Below are positions 7,680 to 15,496 of a stretch of DNA of 32,405 bases, in pieces (positions within the stretch are counted from its first letter, which is position 1; the number at the start of each line of letters is the position of its first letter). The DNA lies in contig JACKNZ010000024.1 of the NCBI GenBank assembly GCA_024234595.1, positions 1-32,405 of the forward strand, written 5' to 3'. Made by a program: the position numbers and the translations under genes. Under the pieces are notes generated by a model. That model saw only the letters and a list, made by a program, of their open reading frames with translations, did not search any database and was not told the origin of the DNA. This DNA comes from Moraxellaceae bacterium. Lineage in GTDB: Bacteria > Pseudomonadota > Gammaproteobacteria > Pseudomonadales > Moraxellaceae.

Positions 7680-8903
7680 ATGGCCACAAAAAAAGCTGAT
7701 GCTATTTTAACGTTTGGTTATGAAGCAACAGACCGTAAGGGTCAAAAAATCAAAGGTGAGATCACTGGCACCAACATTGCCCTTGCTAAAGCACAACTGC
7801 GCAAGCAGGGATTTAATGTTCAAAAAATCAGTCAAAAAAGTAGTTTCTCCTTTGGAAAATCCAAAGGAAAAATTACGCCAATGGATGTGGCAATTTTTAC
7901 CCGTCAGTTAGCCACCATGATGAAAGCAGGTGTGCCATTGGTACAGTCCTTCGAAATTGTTGCTGAAGGCTTGGATAATGTCGCCATGCGCGAAGTGGTA
8001 ATGGGGATTAAAGCTGAAGTGGAAGGTGGTGGAAGTTTTGCCTCAGCACTAAAAAAATATCCACTCTACTTTGATCAACTGTTTTGTAGTTTAGTGGAGT
8101 CAGGTGAGCAATCTGGTGCGCTCGAAACCATGCTTGAACGAGTTGCTCAATACAAAGAAAAAAGTGAAATTCTTAAGCAAAAAATCAAAAAGGCGATGAA
8201 ATACCCAATCAGTGTTATTATCGTTGCCGTCATCGTAACAGTTATTTTGCTATTAAAAGTTGTTCCTGTATTCCAAAGTATGTTTGAAGGCTTTGGTGCG
8301 CAATTACCTGCATTTACCATGATGGTCGTTAATATGTCCAAATGGTTACAGGCTAACTGGTTTTACGCCCTAGTCATTGTTCTTGGGATAGGTGGAGCAT
8401 TTAGCGAAGCCAAAAAACGCAGCCCCGCTTTCAATAACTTTTTAGATCGAACCGCGCTAAAAGCTCCGATTATCGGCGACCTCGTTTATAAATCTGTTGT
8501 TGCTCGTTTTGCACGCACCTTGGCAACTACTTTTGCTGCCGGTGTGCCTTTGGTTGATGCGCTTGTTTCGTGTGCTGGTGCATCAGGCAATATTGTGTAT
8601 AGCGATGCGATTATGAAAATCAAAGACGAAGTTTCCAGCGGCCAACAACTTGGTTTTGCCATGCGTCAATCGGGTATTTTCCCCTCTATGGCTTTGCAAA
8701 TGGTTGCCATTGGTGAAGAGTCGGGTGCATTGGACTCTATGCTTGATAAGGTCGCCACCTACTTTGAAACCGAAGTTGATAACGCCGTTGACGGTTTAAC
8801 CAGTATGATGGAGCCATTAATTATGGCAGTATTAGGCGTTTTGATTGGCGGCTTAGTTATCGCGATGTATCTGCCAATCTTCCAAATGGGTTCGGTTGTC
8901 TAA
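7680..8903 (+). CDS. pilC: type IV pilus inner-membrane platform protein PilC
   Basis: Polytopic inner-membrane platform on which PilB acts, 407 residues. It contains the two T2SSF domains expected: the first with MDVAIFTRQLATMMKAGVPL and a GEQSGALE block, the second with RFARTLATTFAAGVPLV and GEESGALD. Membrane spans are visible at about residues 170-193, 223-240 and 379-402, the last ending GLVIAMYLPIFQMGSVV, typical of PilC. The Shine-Dalgarno is weak (ACGGA), which suggests translation partly depends on the pilB transcript. The stop overlaps the pilD start by one base (TAATG), so the two are translationally coupled. Confidence 0.97.
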   Translation: MATKKADAILTFGYEATDRKGQKIKGEITGTNIALAKAQLRKQGFNVQKISQKSSFSFGKSKGKITPMDVAIFTRQLATMMKAGVPLVQSFEIVAEGLDNVAMREVVMGIKAEVEGGGSFASALKKYPLYFDQLFCSLVESGEQSGALETMLERVAQYKEKSEILKQKIKKAMKYPISVIIVAVIVTVILLLKVVPVFQSMFEGFGAQLPAFTMMVVNMSKWLQANWFYALVIVLGIGGAFSEAKKRSPAFNNFLDRTALKAPIIGDLVYKSVVARFARTLATTFAAGVPLVDALVSCAGASGNIVYSDAIMKIKDEVSSGQQLGFAMRQSGIFPSMALQMVAIGEESGALDSMLDKVATYFETEVDNAVDGLTSMMEPLIMAVLGVLIGGLVIAMYLPIFQMGSVV

Positions 8904-9757
8904 TGTTAGAATTATTCACTAACTCCCCGCTGATTGCGGGGGGGCTTATTTTGGCATTAGGCTTATGTATTGGTAGCTTTTTGAATGTGGTTATCTATCG
9001 GCTACCCGTGATGATGCAGCGTCAATGGGACAACGAATGTTGTTCATTAAACCAACAACCACTAAAACATAGCGATAAATTTAATTTAGCCACACCTGCT
9101 TCTCGTTGCCCTAAATGTGGCCATAAAATCAGAATATGGGAAAATATTCCTGTTATAAGCTGGTTATTTTTAAAAGCGAAATGTAGCAACTGTCACTCCC
9201 CCATCTCTATACGCTATCCTTTAGTAGAATTAGCCACAGGTTTATTGTCAGTTCTAGTATTTATCGCCTTTGGCCCTACTGCCAAAATGGTCAGTGCCTT
9301 GGTACTGACATGGGCATTGATTGCCTTAACCATGATTGATTTTGATACCCAATTATTGCCCGATGATATTACCCTGCCCCTTGTTTGGTTGGGGTTGTTA
9401 GTCAATATCAATGGTGTATGGGTGCCACTAGAAAAAGCCGTCATTGGAGCGATGTGTGGTTATCTTTCGTTGTGGAGTGTGTATTGGCTATTTAAATTAG
9501 TCACAGGCAAAGAAGGCATGGGTTATGGTGACTTTAAGCTGCTGGCGGCCTTTGGTGCTTGGCTAGGCCCCACTCAACTCCCCTTAATTATTTTATTATC
9601 CTCTGTAGTAGGTGCGGTAATTGGTGGTGTGTATGCGATTATTCGCAAACAAAGTGCCCCTTTTGCTTTTGGCCCTTATATTGCGATTGCAGGCCTGATT
9701 GCCATGTTTGGCGGCAATGAAATTGTCGATTGGTATTTAGGCACGTGGAAGCACTAA
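8903..9757 (+). CDS. pilD: prepilin peptidase / N-methyltransferase PilD
   Basis: Inner-membrane aspartic protease that cleaves the leader of type IV prepilins and methylates the new N-terminus, 284 residues. The N-terminal domain has GSFLNVVIYRLP and the zinc tetracysteine CPKC (C69, C72) and CSNC (C94, C97). The A24 peptidase domain carries both catalytic aspartates, in IDFDTQLLPDD (D148) and GMGYGD (D210), and ends with FGPYIAIAGL. Multiple membrane spans throughout. Start overlaps the pilC stop by one base; coaE starts four bases after its stop, so pilC to yacG are probably one transcript. Confidence 0.97.
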   Translation: MLELFTNSPLIAGGLILALGLCIGSFLNVVIYRLPVMMQRQWDNECCSLNQQPLKHSDKFNLATPASRCPKCGHKIRIWENIPVISWLFLKAKCSNCHSPISIRYPLVELATGLLSVLVFIAFGPTAKMVSALVLTWALIALTMIDFDTQLLPDDITLPLVWLGLLVNINGVWVPLEKAVIGAMCGYLSLWSVYWLFKLVTGKEGMGYGDFKLLAAFGAWLGPTQLPLIILLSSVVGAVIGGVYAIIRKQSAPFAFGPYIAIAGLIAMFGGNEIVDWYLGTWKH

Positions 9758-9761
9758 GCAG

Positions 9762-10358
9762 ATGTATGTCATCGGATTAACGGGAGGTATAGGCAGCGGA
9801 AAAACGGCTGCTAGTGACTACTTTGCATTAACCTATGATATAGAAATTGTTGATGCCGATATTGTCGCACGCGAGGTAGTGATGCAAGGCCAACCTACTT
9901 TGGCAGCGATTGCAGCCCACTTTGGGCAATCGGTGTTACAGGTAGATGGCAGCTTAGACCGTGCTGCCTTACGCGCTATTGTCTTTAACAACCCCGAGCA
10001 ACGCAAAAAATTAGAGTCAATTACGCACCCAGCGATTCGCTCCATGATTCAACACAAAATTGCCCAAAGCCGCTCTAGCTATACCCTGCTGGTTTCCCCT
10101 TTATTATTCGAGAGTGGTCAAGCCACACTCACCCAACGTAATTTAGTCATTGATTGTGATGAGCAACAGCAACAACAACGTGCTTCAGCACGCGATAAGG
10201 TAAACGCTGCGCAAATCAAACAAATTATGGCGGCACAACTGCCTCGCCAAGAACGATTACAACGTGCTGACGATATCGCCATTAACAATGGCGACCTAAA
10301 ATTTTTATATCAACAGCTTGACCAGTTACACCACAAATATCTTGCGCTTGCTTTATGA
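9762..10358 (+). CDS. coaE: dephospho-CoA kinase
   Basis: Catalyses the last step of coenzyme A synthesis, ATP-dependent phosphorylation of the 3' hydroxyl of dephospho-CoA, 198 residues. The N-terminal P-loop is GLTGGIGSGKTAAS (residues 5-18), followed by the family block VDADIVAREVV, then LESITHPAIR and the LVSPLLFES segment. Length matches the family (about 200 aa). It is a housekeeping gene that commonly follows pilD in Pseudomonadales. Its stop overlaps the yacG start by four bases (ATGA). Confidence 0.95.
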   Translation: MYVIGLTGGIGSGKTAASDYFALTYDIEIVDADIVAREVVMQGQPTLAAIAAHFGQSVLQVDGSLDRAALRAIVFNNPEQRKKLESITHPAIRSMIQHKIAQSRSSYTLLVSPLLFESGQATLTQRNLVIDCDEQQQQQRASARDKVNAAQIKQIMAAQLPRQERLQRADDIAINNGDLKFLYQQLDQLHHKYLALAL

Positions 10359-10546
10359 CATTACCCGACTCATCTCCCATAATCATTAACTGCCCTCGCT
10401 GCCACAAGCCTTGTACATGGCATAATAACCCACACCGCCCTTTTTGTAGCGAACGGTGTAAGCTGATAGATTTAGGGGCGTGGGCAAGTGAAGAGTACAA
10501 AATACCGCAAGCCGACTCTTCGGCATTGACTGAAAGTGATGATTAA
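10355..10546 (+). CDS. yacG: DNA gyrase inhibitor YacG
   Basis: Small zinc protein of 63 residues. Four cysteines are arranged as C-X2-C-X14-C-X3-C (C13, C16, C31, C35: CPRC and CSERC), followed by LIDLGAWASEEYKIP, the family signature. In E. coli YacG binds GyrB and blocks DNA binding by gyrase. It is coupled to coaE through an ATGA overlap. Its 3' end overlaps the convergent DUF4403 gene by four bases, so there is no intergenic terminator between them. Confidence 0.93.
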   Translation: MTLPDSSPIIINCPRCHKPCTWHNNPHRPFCSERCKLIDLGAWASEEYKIPQADSSALTESDD

Positions 10547-11958
10547 AAATTTCCCACGTCTAAGCCCAATTTACCTTCTACCACCACAAAGGCTTTAATA
10601 TCATTGGCGGTAAAAAACACCCCTTGTGGTCTTACTTGGGCAATTTGTGCCTTGAGCGTAGCACCATAGCCCAAACTTTGACGATAATCTTTAAAGTCTG
10701 CTAAAACCTGTGACAAGTCTTTATCAAAACTAAAACGCGCTTTTTCGGCAATTAAATTCTTAAATGTACCATGTAACATCCAATTTGCTGATTTTGCCAA
10801 TAAACTGCTGGTTGCCAATTCAAACTCTATCTCCTCCAAACGGAATTGATTATTGATAACATCCAATACAGGTTTACCTAATAAAAATATCTCAGCATCA
10901 ATGGGTTGTTGTAAACGCAAGCCCAATACTGCTTTTTCGCCACTGCCGTATAACTGCAAACTCTTAATGAGTACGTTTTTTCCGCCAGCATCAAAGGGCT
11001 TATTGGCAAGCTGTTCATTAAGCAAGCGGTTGGCTGTCTCTAAACCAATATCGCCACGTAAGGCAACATAAAAGCTATCACTATTGGCCACTAGGCGTTG
11101 CGGTGCAGGCATGGCGGGTAATACCACTCGTGGTTTATCGCCTGTCACGACTTGGGGACGCGCCGTTAAACTCAAACTGGTTTTTAAATACCGTCCTGTT
11201 CCAACAATATCAGTCAAGCCTATGTGTTCTGGTTGCAATAACAGCCACACTTGTTTTTCGAGTTGTTTCGGCTCATTCATGGTTGGCCAGATTTGTGTTA
11301 ACAGTGATTTAAAGCCAACTTTTTTAAACGACTCATTAATACTCTGATTGACCAGTGTTTGCACTTTGTCGCGCACTACTGGCAAGTTAACCATTTTTTC
11401 GACGTTAAATTTAAAAGCGGTAATATTACAGGGTTTAAGCCATTTTAATTGCCATTGCCCTGCCTGAACGGCTAAGTCTCCCGTCGTTGTCCAATACAGC
11501 TTACCTGGTAATATAAATTCAATTTTGGGCATTTCCTCGCCAATACCACAGCTCACCCCTCCCATATTTAAAAAGCCAGCCCGCGTTTTAGTTTCTATCG
11601 AAAAATCTAACTGGCTGCTGGCAATAAAATCTTGACCTGTCACCGAAATTTTGACATCCCGCAAATTCACCACATGACTAATGTCCGACTCCATTGGCAA
11701 AGCAGTATTAGCAATGGTTAATACTTGCGTCATTTTTCCAGCCGAAAGCGGTTTAGGAGTATTCTTGAGAATTTCGGCACGAACCGTTTCCAAATCAATA
11801 CTAATTGGCAAATTTATCACCGACACTGGCACCATCGGCAATATCACAGGATTAGGATTATTAAGCGGTGCTTGTAAAGGTTGTGGTGCTTGGCAGGCAC
11901 TTAACACTAGAGTGGACGAGACAATCACTGTTCCCCAAAAAACGCGAGGATTGTTCAT
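10543..11958 (-). CDS. DUF4403 family lipoprotein
   Basis: Predicted outer- or inner-membrane lipoprotein, 471 residues. The N-terminus carries a lipoprotein signal with lipobox LSAC (VIVSSTLVLSAC), then a Pro/Gln/Asn-rich linker and a long beta-rich body. SVINLPISIDLETV, the QLDFSIETKTRAGF segment and the SADAEIFLLG-type repeats resemble DUF4403 proteins, whose function is not established. The start ATG has GAGAG six bases upstream. A candidate sigma-70 promoter lies at 11973-12003. Family assignment is from memory of the sequence pattern; no partner gene is evident. Confidence 0.75.
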   Translation of the reverse strand: MNNPRVFWGTVIVSSTLVLSACQAPQPLQAPLNNPNPVILPMVPVSVINLPISIDLETVRAEILKNTPKPLSAGKMTQVLTIANTALPMESDISHVVNLRDVKISVTGQDFIASSQLDFSIETKTRAGFLNMGGVSCGIGEEMPKIEFILPGKLYWTTTGDLAVQAGQWQLKWLKPCNITAFKFNVEKMVNLPVVRDKVQTLVNQSINESFKKVGFKSLLTQIWPTMNEPKQLEKQVWLLLQPEHIGLTDIVGTGRYLKTSLSLTARPQVVTGDKPRVVLPAMPAPQRLVANSDSFYVALRGDIGLETANRLLNEQLANKPFDAGGKNVLIKSLQLYGSGEKAVLGLRLQQPIDAEIFLLGKPVLDVINNQFRLEEIEFELATSSLLAKSANWMLHGTFKNLIAEKARFSFDKDLSQVLADFKDYRQSLGYGATLKAQIAQVRPQGVFFTANDIKAFVVVEGKLGLDVGNF

Positions 11959-11972
11959 AGTAAGCTCTCAAA

Positions 11973-12003
11973 ATTGTAAAAAAATACGTTTGTTAATTGT
12001 CAA
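11973..12003 (-). promoter_or_regulatory. candidate sigma-70 promoter of the DUF4403 gene
   Basis: On the minus strand TTGACA (11998-12003) is followed after 19 bases by TACAAT (11973-11978). Both hexamers are good but the spacer is two bases longer than ideal. Confidence 0.4.
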
Positions 12004-12141
12004 ACAATCATTCCTACACTACACTCAGTCCCGACGAGTTTTGTGCAAATAATAAACATAGCGTTTTTGGTTTTGCGGTGTTTTTGTATAAGTCATTTTG
12101 CTCTACTAAAACCATTTTAAAACCTACGCTGGTAAATGCTC

Positions 12142-12166
12142 GATAAAATGTTTTAAACATTTTATC
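12142..12166. promoter_or_regulatory. 25-base near-perfect palindrome, possible operator
   Basis: GATAAAATGTTT (12142-12153) and its exact reverse complement AAACATTTTATC (12155-12166) flank a single T. With a one-base centre it cannot make a stable RNA hairpin, so a binding site for a dimeric regulator is the more natural reading. It lies midway between two divergent genes. Confidence 0.45.
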
Positions 12167-12323
12167 TTTGATAAGATACGTCAAAAGGTCATATTTTGTC
12201 ACATTTTAGCCACCTAATCACAAACGACGTCTGACAAAAACGTGCACGTTTTTTAACCCTTTACGCTAAGATTGTGTCCATACGTCAAACAAATAATCCT
12301 GTAGCACAAACCTAATTGGTGTG

Positions 12324-12351
12324 TTGCTTTAAAGATTGTGATGCGTATTAA
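12324..12351 (+). promoter_or_regulatory. candidate sigma-70 promoter of the Cache-GGDEF gene
   Basis: TTGCTT (12324-12329), 16-base spacer, TATTAA (12346-12351), 38 bases before the start codon. Confidence 0.35.
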
Positions 12352-12389
12352 AACAAACAATCTAGCTGTTTGCTTACTAGGGATACACT

Positions 12390-13640
12390 ATGGAACACTT
12401 CTTAGAATTAAAACGCAAACTTGCCCTGACCTTAAGTCTTGCGATTGCTGTCTCTTTGCTAGTTGCTTTTGTGGTTAATTATAGCGTTTCCAAAAACTCT
12501 ATCATTAACGGATTGGTCAATAAAGAGTTGCCTCTTACAGCCAATGCTGTGGTTGCTGACCTCAACGATGAACGATTAGGCTTATTTTTAAACGCCGCCC
12601 CTTCCGACTATCAAAAAAAATATTTAAGCGAAATTAACTATGGTGTTGACCGTAGCAAACTCAATGAGTTACTCGACTTGTACTATCAAGAGTACGGTCA
12701 TAATATCTATCTCATCAATAACTCAGGGCAAGTGATTGCGCATAACAGTCAGAGCATGATTGGAACGGCCAAAAATCTTAACGAACTTTCTCAATTTAAC
12801 ACGCTCGCCCAAACACTTAACAAACAACAATCAGCCTACGAAATACAACATCAAGGTGAAACCTTTTTGGTAAATGCACGCTATTTGCCCAATACCGATT
12901 GGTATTTATTGGTTGATACCAGTGCCACCCAAGCAACAGCGAGTTTGCGTGAAGCCTTTTATCTTAATATGTTTATTTGTTTGTTAGCGTCATTAAGTAT
13001 TTTTGGACTCACTCACCTTGCAATCAGTCGTTATGAGTGGCGTATTAAACAAAAATTTAGTGATATGTCTGCATCTGACACATTAACAGGCTTAGCCAAT
13101 CGTTATACCTTTGACATTTTAATTGGACACATTTTGGCTAATGCCAAACGCACCCAAACACCTGTCTCTTTGGTGTTGATTGATATGGACTTAATGAAAT
13201 CAGCTGTGTTAGAGCATGGCAATATTGCGATTCAAAATATGATTCAACAAGTTGGTGCAACTATCAAAGGTTCTATCCGAGCCTCTGATGTCGGCTGCCG
13301 TTGGACAGAGGATAAGTTTTTAATTACCCTTAACAACTGTTTACCAGAAAAAGCTACTTCTATTGCCCAAAAACTGACACAAAGCATTCAACACACGTTG
13401 GCTTTGTATCCAGTCACCGCGTCCATGCAATTAAGTATCAGTGCTGGAGTCTCTGAATATCACATTAACGACACAGTGGAAACTTTGATTGAGCGTACTG
13501 AACGCGCATTGGTTCATGCCCAATCACAAACCCATCACAAAGTGATGTATATTCAAGCCCCATATTATACACCCACCTATATGACTCGCCGTCTTAATAA
13601 CAAAAATGGCGACATTAAAGCGGTACAAATGCAGGCTTAA
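12390..13640 (+). CDS. Cache-GGDEF membrane protein with degenerate active site
   Basis: Membrane signalling protein of 416 residues. A first span (about 10-31) leads to a periplasmic Cache-like sensor (about 32-188, with GHNIYLINNSGQVIAHN and TDWYLLVDTS), a second span (about 190-212) and a GGDEF domain (about 228-390). The domain keeps SDTLTGLANR, but the substrate segment reads IDMDLMKSAVLEHGN rather than the usual D-x-D-x-FK-x-N-D form, and the GGDEF motif itself is TEDKF (306-310). Diguanylate cyclase activity is therefore unlikely. The inhibitory-site motif RASD (297-300) is kept with the canonical five-residue spacing, which suggests a c-di-GMP receptor role. GGGAT lies six bases before the ATG. 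The 3' end overlaps the convergent TetR gene by 26 bases. Confidence 0.88.
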   Translation: MEHFLELKRKLALTLSLAIAVSLLVAFVVNYSVSKNSIINGLVNKELPLTANAVVADLNDERLGLFLNAAPSDYQKKYLSEINYGVDRSKLNELLDLYYQEYGHNIYLINNSGQVIAHNSQSMIGTAKNLNELSQFNTLAQTLNKQQSAYEIQHQGETFLVNARYLPNTDWYLLVDTSATQATASLREAFYLNMFICLLASLSIFGLTHLAISRYEWRIKQKFSDMSASDTLTGLANRYTFDILIGHILANAKRTQTPVSLVLIDMDLMKSAVLEHGNIAIQNMIQQVGATIKGSIRASDVGCRWTEDKFLITLNNCLPEKATSIAQKLTQSIQHTLALYPVTASMQLSISAGVSEYHINDTVETLIERTERALVHAQSQTHHKVMYIQAPYYTPTYMTRRLNNKNGDIKAVQMQA

Positions 13641-14256
13641 TCAGTGCCAAAATTTGTTGAGCCAAGCGGTCGGCATAGACACTTGGCTCAACATTTGATT
13701 GTCTGACCTTGGCAAAATTCCCCTCAAGCCACAATGTTGCAAAGCCATGCACCGTACTCCATGCCAACATACTGTATAACAACACAGTTTCCTTGTTAGC
13801 TTGTGGCATCAATGCTTGAACCACGTCAATCAACACCTGAAAACAGTCATCACTCGCCTCTTTAAGTTCCTCGACGTTTTTATCCAAAGCTTCACATCTA
13901 AACACCAAGCTAAAAGCATTGGGACGCTGCAAAGCAAAACGGATATAGGCCAAACCTAAAGCATGTAAACGCGCATAATCATCTTCACCCGCTTCTTGAA
14001 TAAGTTGTTGGATATGTGCGGTTAAATCTCTAAAAATACTCGCTGCATAAGCAGATAACAGTCCTGCCCTGTCTTTAAAGTGATGTGCGGGTGCGGCATG
14101 AGAAACACCTGCTTGACGCGCACATGAACGCAAGGTGAATGCTTCTAGTCCCTCTTCTTCAATAATTTTGTCGGCTGCATCCAACAAGGCACGCGCCAAA
14201 TCGCCATGATGATAGGGAGGTTTAGGCTGATGAGCTATCACCCGATTTACAGACAT
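13615..14256 (-). CDS. TetR/AcrR family regulator with WHG-type C-terminus
   Basis: Transcriptional repressor-type protein of 213 residues. The N-terminal helix-turn-helix reads FTLRSCARQAGVSHAAPAHHFKD (about residues 40-62), typical of TetR proteins. The C-terminal ligand domain contains AWSTVHGFATLWLEGNF, the WHG-type motif seen in the TetR_C_33 group. AGGAG lies six bases before the ATG, and a strong promoter is visible at 14297-14325. The ligand and targets are unknown; TetR genes often control a neighbour, but the nearest divergent gene is more than 750 bases away and the convergent gene is the GGDEF protein. Confidence 0.92.
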   Translation of the reverse strand: MSVNRVIAHQPKPPYHHGDLARALLDAADKIIEEEGLEAFTLRSCARQAGVSHAAPAHHFKDRAGLLSAYAASIFRDLTAHIQQLIQEAGEDDYARLHALGLAYIRFALQRPNAFSLVFRCEALDKNVEELKEASDDCFQVLIDVVQALMPQANKETVLLYSMLAWSTVHGFATLWLEGNFAKVRQSNVEPSVYADRLAQQILALIKPAFVPL

Positions 14257-14296
14257 CTAAGACTCCTAGTTGATATTTAAGAATAGAATGCCTTTA

Positions 14297-14325
14297 AGTA
14301 TATGGCCAGTCATGCTAGCTATCAA
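14297..14325 (-). promoter_or_regulatory. sigma-70 promoter of the TetR gene
   Basis: On the minus strand TTGATA (14320-14325) is followed after exactly 17 bases by TATACT (14297-14302). The transcript would begin near 14290, giving a leader of about 35 bases. Confidence 0.65.
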
Positions 14326-14524
14326 ACACCGTTTAGCCTTGTTATTTTGATTTATTAACTTTTTAATAATAATTATTTGCCTATTTAGCTTATTATAACC
14401 ACAATATTTATTGTAAATTTGGCACTTCACTGCCATAATTTTACTACAATTTTGTAGATGGACTTCACATTACTAACACAACGCAATGCATTTTATCTCT
14501 ATATTAAACTTGTATTATGTTGAC

Positions 14525-14557
14525 ACCCAATATGTTGGGTTAACTTAATTTTATAAT
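14525..14557 (+). promoter_or_regulatory. inverted repeat with adjacent TATAAT
   Basis: ACCCAA (14525-14530) and TTGGGT (14535-14540) form an inverted repeat with a four-base centre, just downstream of TTGACA (14520-14525). A consensus TATAAT follows at 14552-14557, but 26 bases from TTGACA, too far for a standard promoter. It could direct transcription of the structured block beginning at 14625. Confidence 0.3.
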
Positions 14558-14624
14558 GTGTTTTTCTACATGATAACTGTAATGATGGCAGACAAGCATA
14601 TTATTTTATTAAGATGTTAGTTTT

Positions 14625-14719
14625 GTGATAGCTACAAGGGCTAGTTAGCAACGACGCTGGCTAGGTTATCGCAGGGTTAGGAAAAGCGCGATTCACCATG
14701 AATGGTAGGCTGCTCTAAC
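14625..14719 (+). ncRNA. candidate structured RNA upstream of the AP2-like gene
   Basis: Three stems nest without overlap. The outer stem pairs GTGATAGC (14625-14632) with GTTATCGC (14665-14672), with two G-U pairs. Stacked directly on it, CTAGTTAGC (14641-14649) pairs with GCTGGCTAG (14656-14664), nine pairs with two G-U, loop AACGAC. A third arm pairs GTTAG (14676-14680) with CTAAC (14715-14719) and contains ACCAT-ga-ATGGT (14695-14706). The G-U pairs favour an RNA on the plus strand over a DNA cruciform. It does not match the consensus I remember for tmRNA, 4.5S, 6S, RNase P or the c-di-GMP-I riboswitch. It is about 300 bases from the AP2 gene, so it may be independent. Strand and ends are guesses. 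Confidence 0.4.
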
Positions 14720-14904
14720 AACAAAATACATGAGGAATCTTAGTGGCACATAATCATTTTGTATTAAAAAAATGGATATTATGTATAAACCACAAAAAAA
14801 ATCATGTTAAATATAAGTGTTAGAGCGTAATGTTTGCAGTCAGTAAGTTAGATTGTATAACCGAGTGAGTGCGCTTTTATATACCATCAATACAATATAT
14901 GTTT

Positions 14905-14922
14905 TTATATTATTTAATATAA
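14905..14922. repeat. AT-rich palindrome before the AP2-like gene
   Basis: TTATATTA (14905-14912) and TAATATAA (14915-14922) are perfect reverse complements around TT. In such AT-rich sequence this may be chance, or an operator or promoter element. Confidence 0.3.
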
Positions 14923-15015
14923 TAAACTCTGTATTATGAGTGTTTTTTGTGTATGACTAATAAGCTCATCATTTAATTACAATTTATAAAGACTGACATA
15001 ATCTCAGAGATAATT

Positions 15016-15438
15016 ATGGGTATTTGTCGTATTGATCAACCCTCTAAAAGCAACTTTGGTTATTATGTACGCATTCGCTGGCGTGGTGTGATTTATGCCA
15101 AGTTCTTTTCGGACAAAAAGCATGGTGGTGCAGATAAGGCATGGGAGGCAGCAGAAGCTTATTTTCATGAGTTAGATGCCAAGTTACCGCCTGATAGCAA
15201 AGTAGGTAAACTTTCTAAACGCAATACCAGCGGTGTGGTTGGTGTCAGCCGAGCCGAAGGCTTAAAGCGCGATGTTCCTTATGCGCATTGGCAAGCATGG
15301 TGGACAGCAGGCGGAAAAACCAAAACAGCTTGTTTTTCAATTAGAAAATACGGAGAAGAAGAAGCCAAACAAAAAGCCATTGCGGCACGCAAAAAATGGG
15401 AGGAGGAATACTTTAAGGAAAATCCACGTACGCCTTGA
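15016..15438 (+). CDS. tandem AP2-like domain DNA-binding protein
   Basis: Small basic protein of 140 residues with two AP2/ERF-like units and nothing else. The first (about 1-55) reads GICRIDQPSKSNFGYYVRIRWRG then a hairpin and the helix KAWEAAEAYFHEL. The second (about 72-135) has the signature RNTSGVVGVSR, then WQAWWTAGGKTKTACFSI and the helix EEEAKQKAIAARKKWEEEY. Each follows the three-strand plus helix AP2 order, so sequence-specific DNA binding is likely. In bacteria AP2 domains usually occur attached to HNH endonucleases or integrases; here there is no catalytic domain. The start has AGAGA about eight bases upstream. Function unknown; regulator or remnant of a mobile-element protein are both possible. 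Confidence 0.8.
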   Translation: MGICRIDQPSKSNFGYYVRIRWRGVIYAKFFSDKKHGGADKAWEAAEAYFHELDAKLPPDSKVGKLSKRNTSGVVGVSRAEGLKRDVPYAHWQAWWTAGGKTKTACFSIRKYGEEEAKQKAIAARKKWEEEYFKENPRTP

Positions 15439-15462
15439 TGCTACTTTGTTATGATTTGGGTT

Positions 15463-15487
15463 GTTGGGAATACCCTGTATCCCCAAC
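15463..15487. terminator. hairpin between the AP2-like gene and the metallohydrolase
   Basis: GTTGGGAATA (15463-15472) pairs with TATCCCCAAC (15478-15487), one mismatch, loop CCCTG, between two convergent genes. No T-tract on either side, so termination is a guess from position. Confidence 0.4.
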
Positions 15488-15496
15488 CCCATCATG

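Larger units (their letters stand above)
11959..12389. other. 431-base divergent intergenic region
   Basis: Lies between the divergent DUF4403 and GGDEF genes. It is AT-rich and holds a candidate promoter for each gene (11973-12003 minus, 12324-12351 plus) and a 25-base palindrome (12142-12166). A 62-codon minus-strand frame at 12014-12202 has no convincing start or composition and is not called. Confidence 0.6.
14257..15015. other. 759-base gene-free region
   Basis: Lies between the divergent TetR and AP2-like genes and has no credible ORF on either strand. It is very AT-rich except for a GC-richer, strongly base-paired island at 14625-14719. Also present: the TetR promoter (14297-14325), an inverted repeat ACCCAA-tatg-TTGGGT (14525-14540) followed by a TATAAT at 14552-14557, and a TTATATTA/TAATATAA palindrome (14905-14922) about 95 bases before the AP2 gene. 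Confidence 0.7.

Noticed and set aside
12014..12202. 62-codon minus-strand frame in the divergent gap before the GGDEF gene
   Set aside because: No Shine-Dalgarno, no recognisable domain, and it spans the palindrome and likely promoter region.
14625..14719. c-di-GMP (GEMM) riboswitch, retron msr/msd, or attC site
   Set aside because: The GEMM core is missing, no reverse transcriptase or integrase is nearby, and the region does not precede a gene closely enough for a riboswitch.
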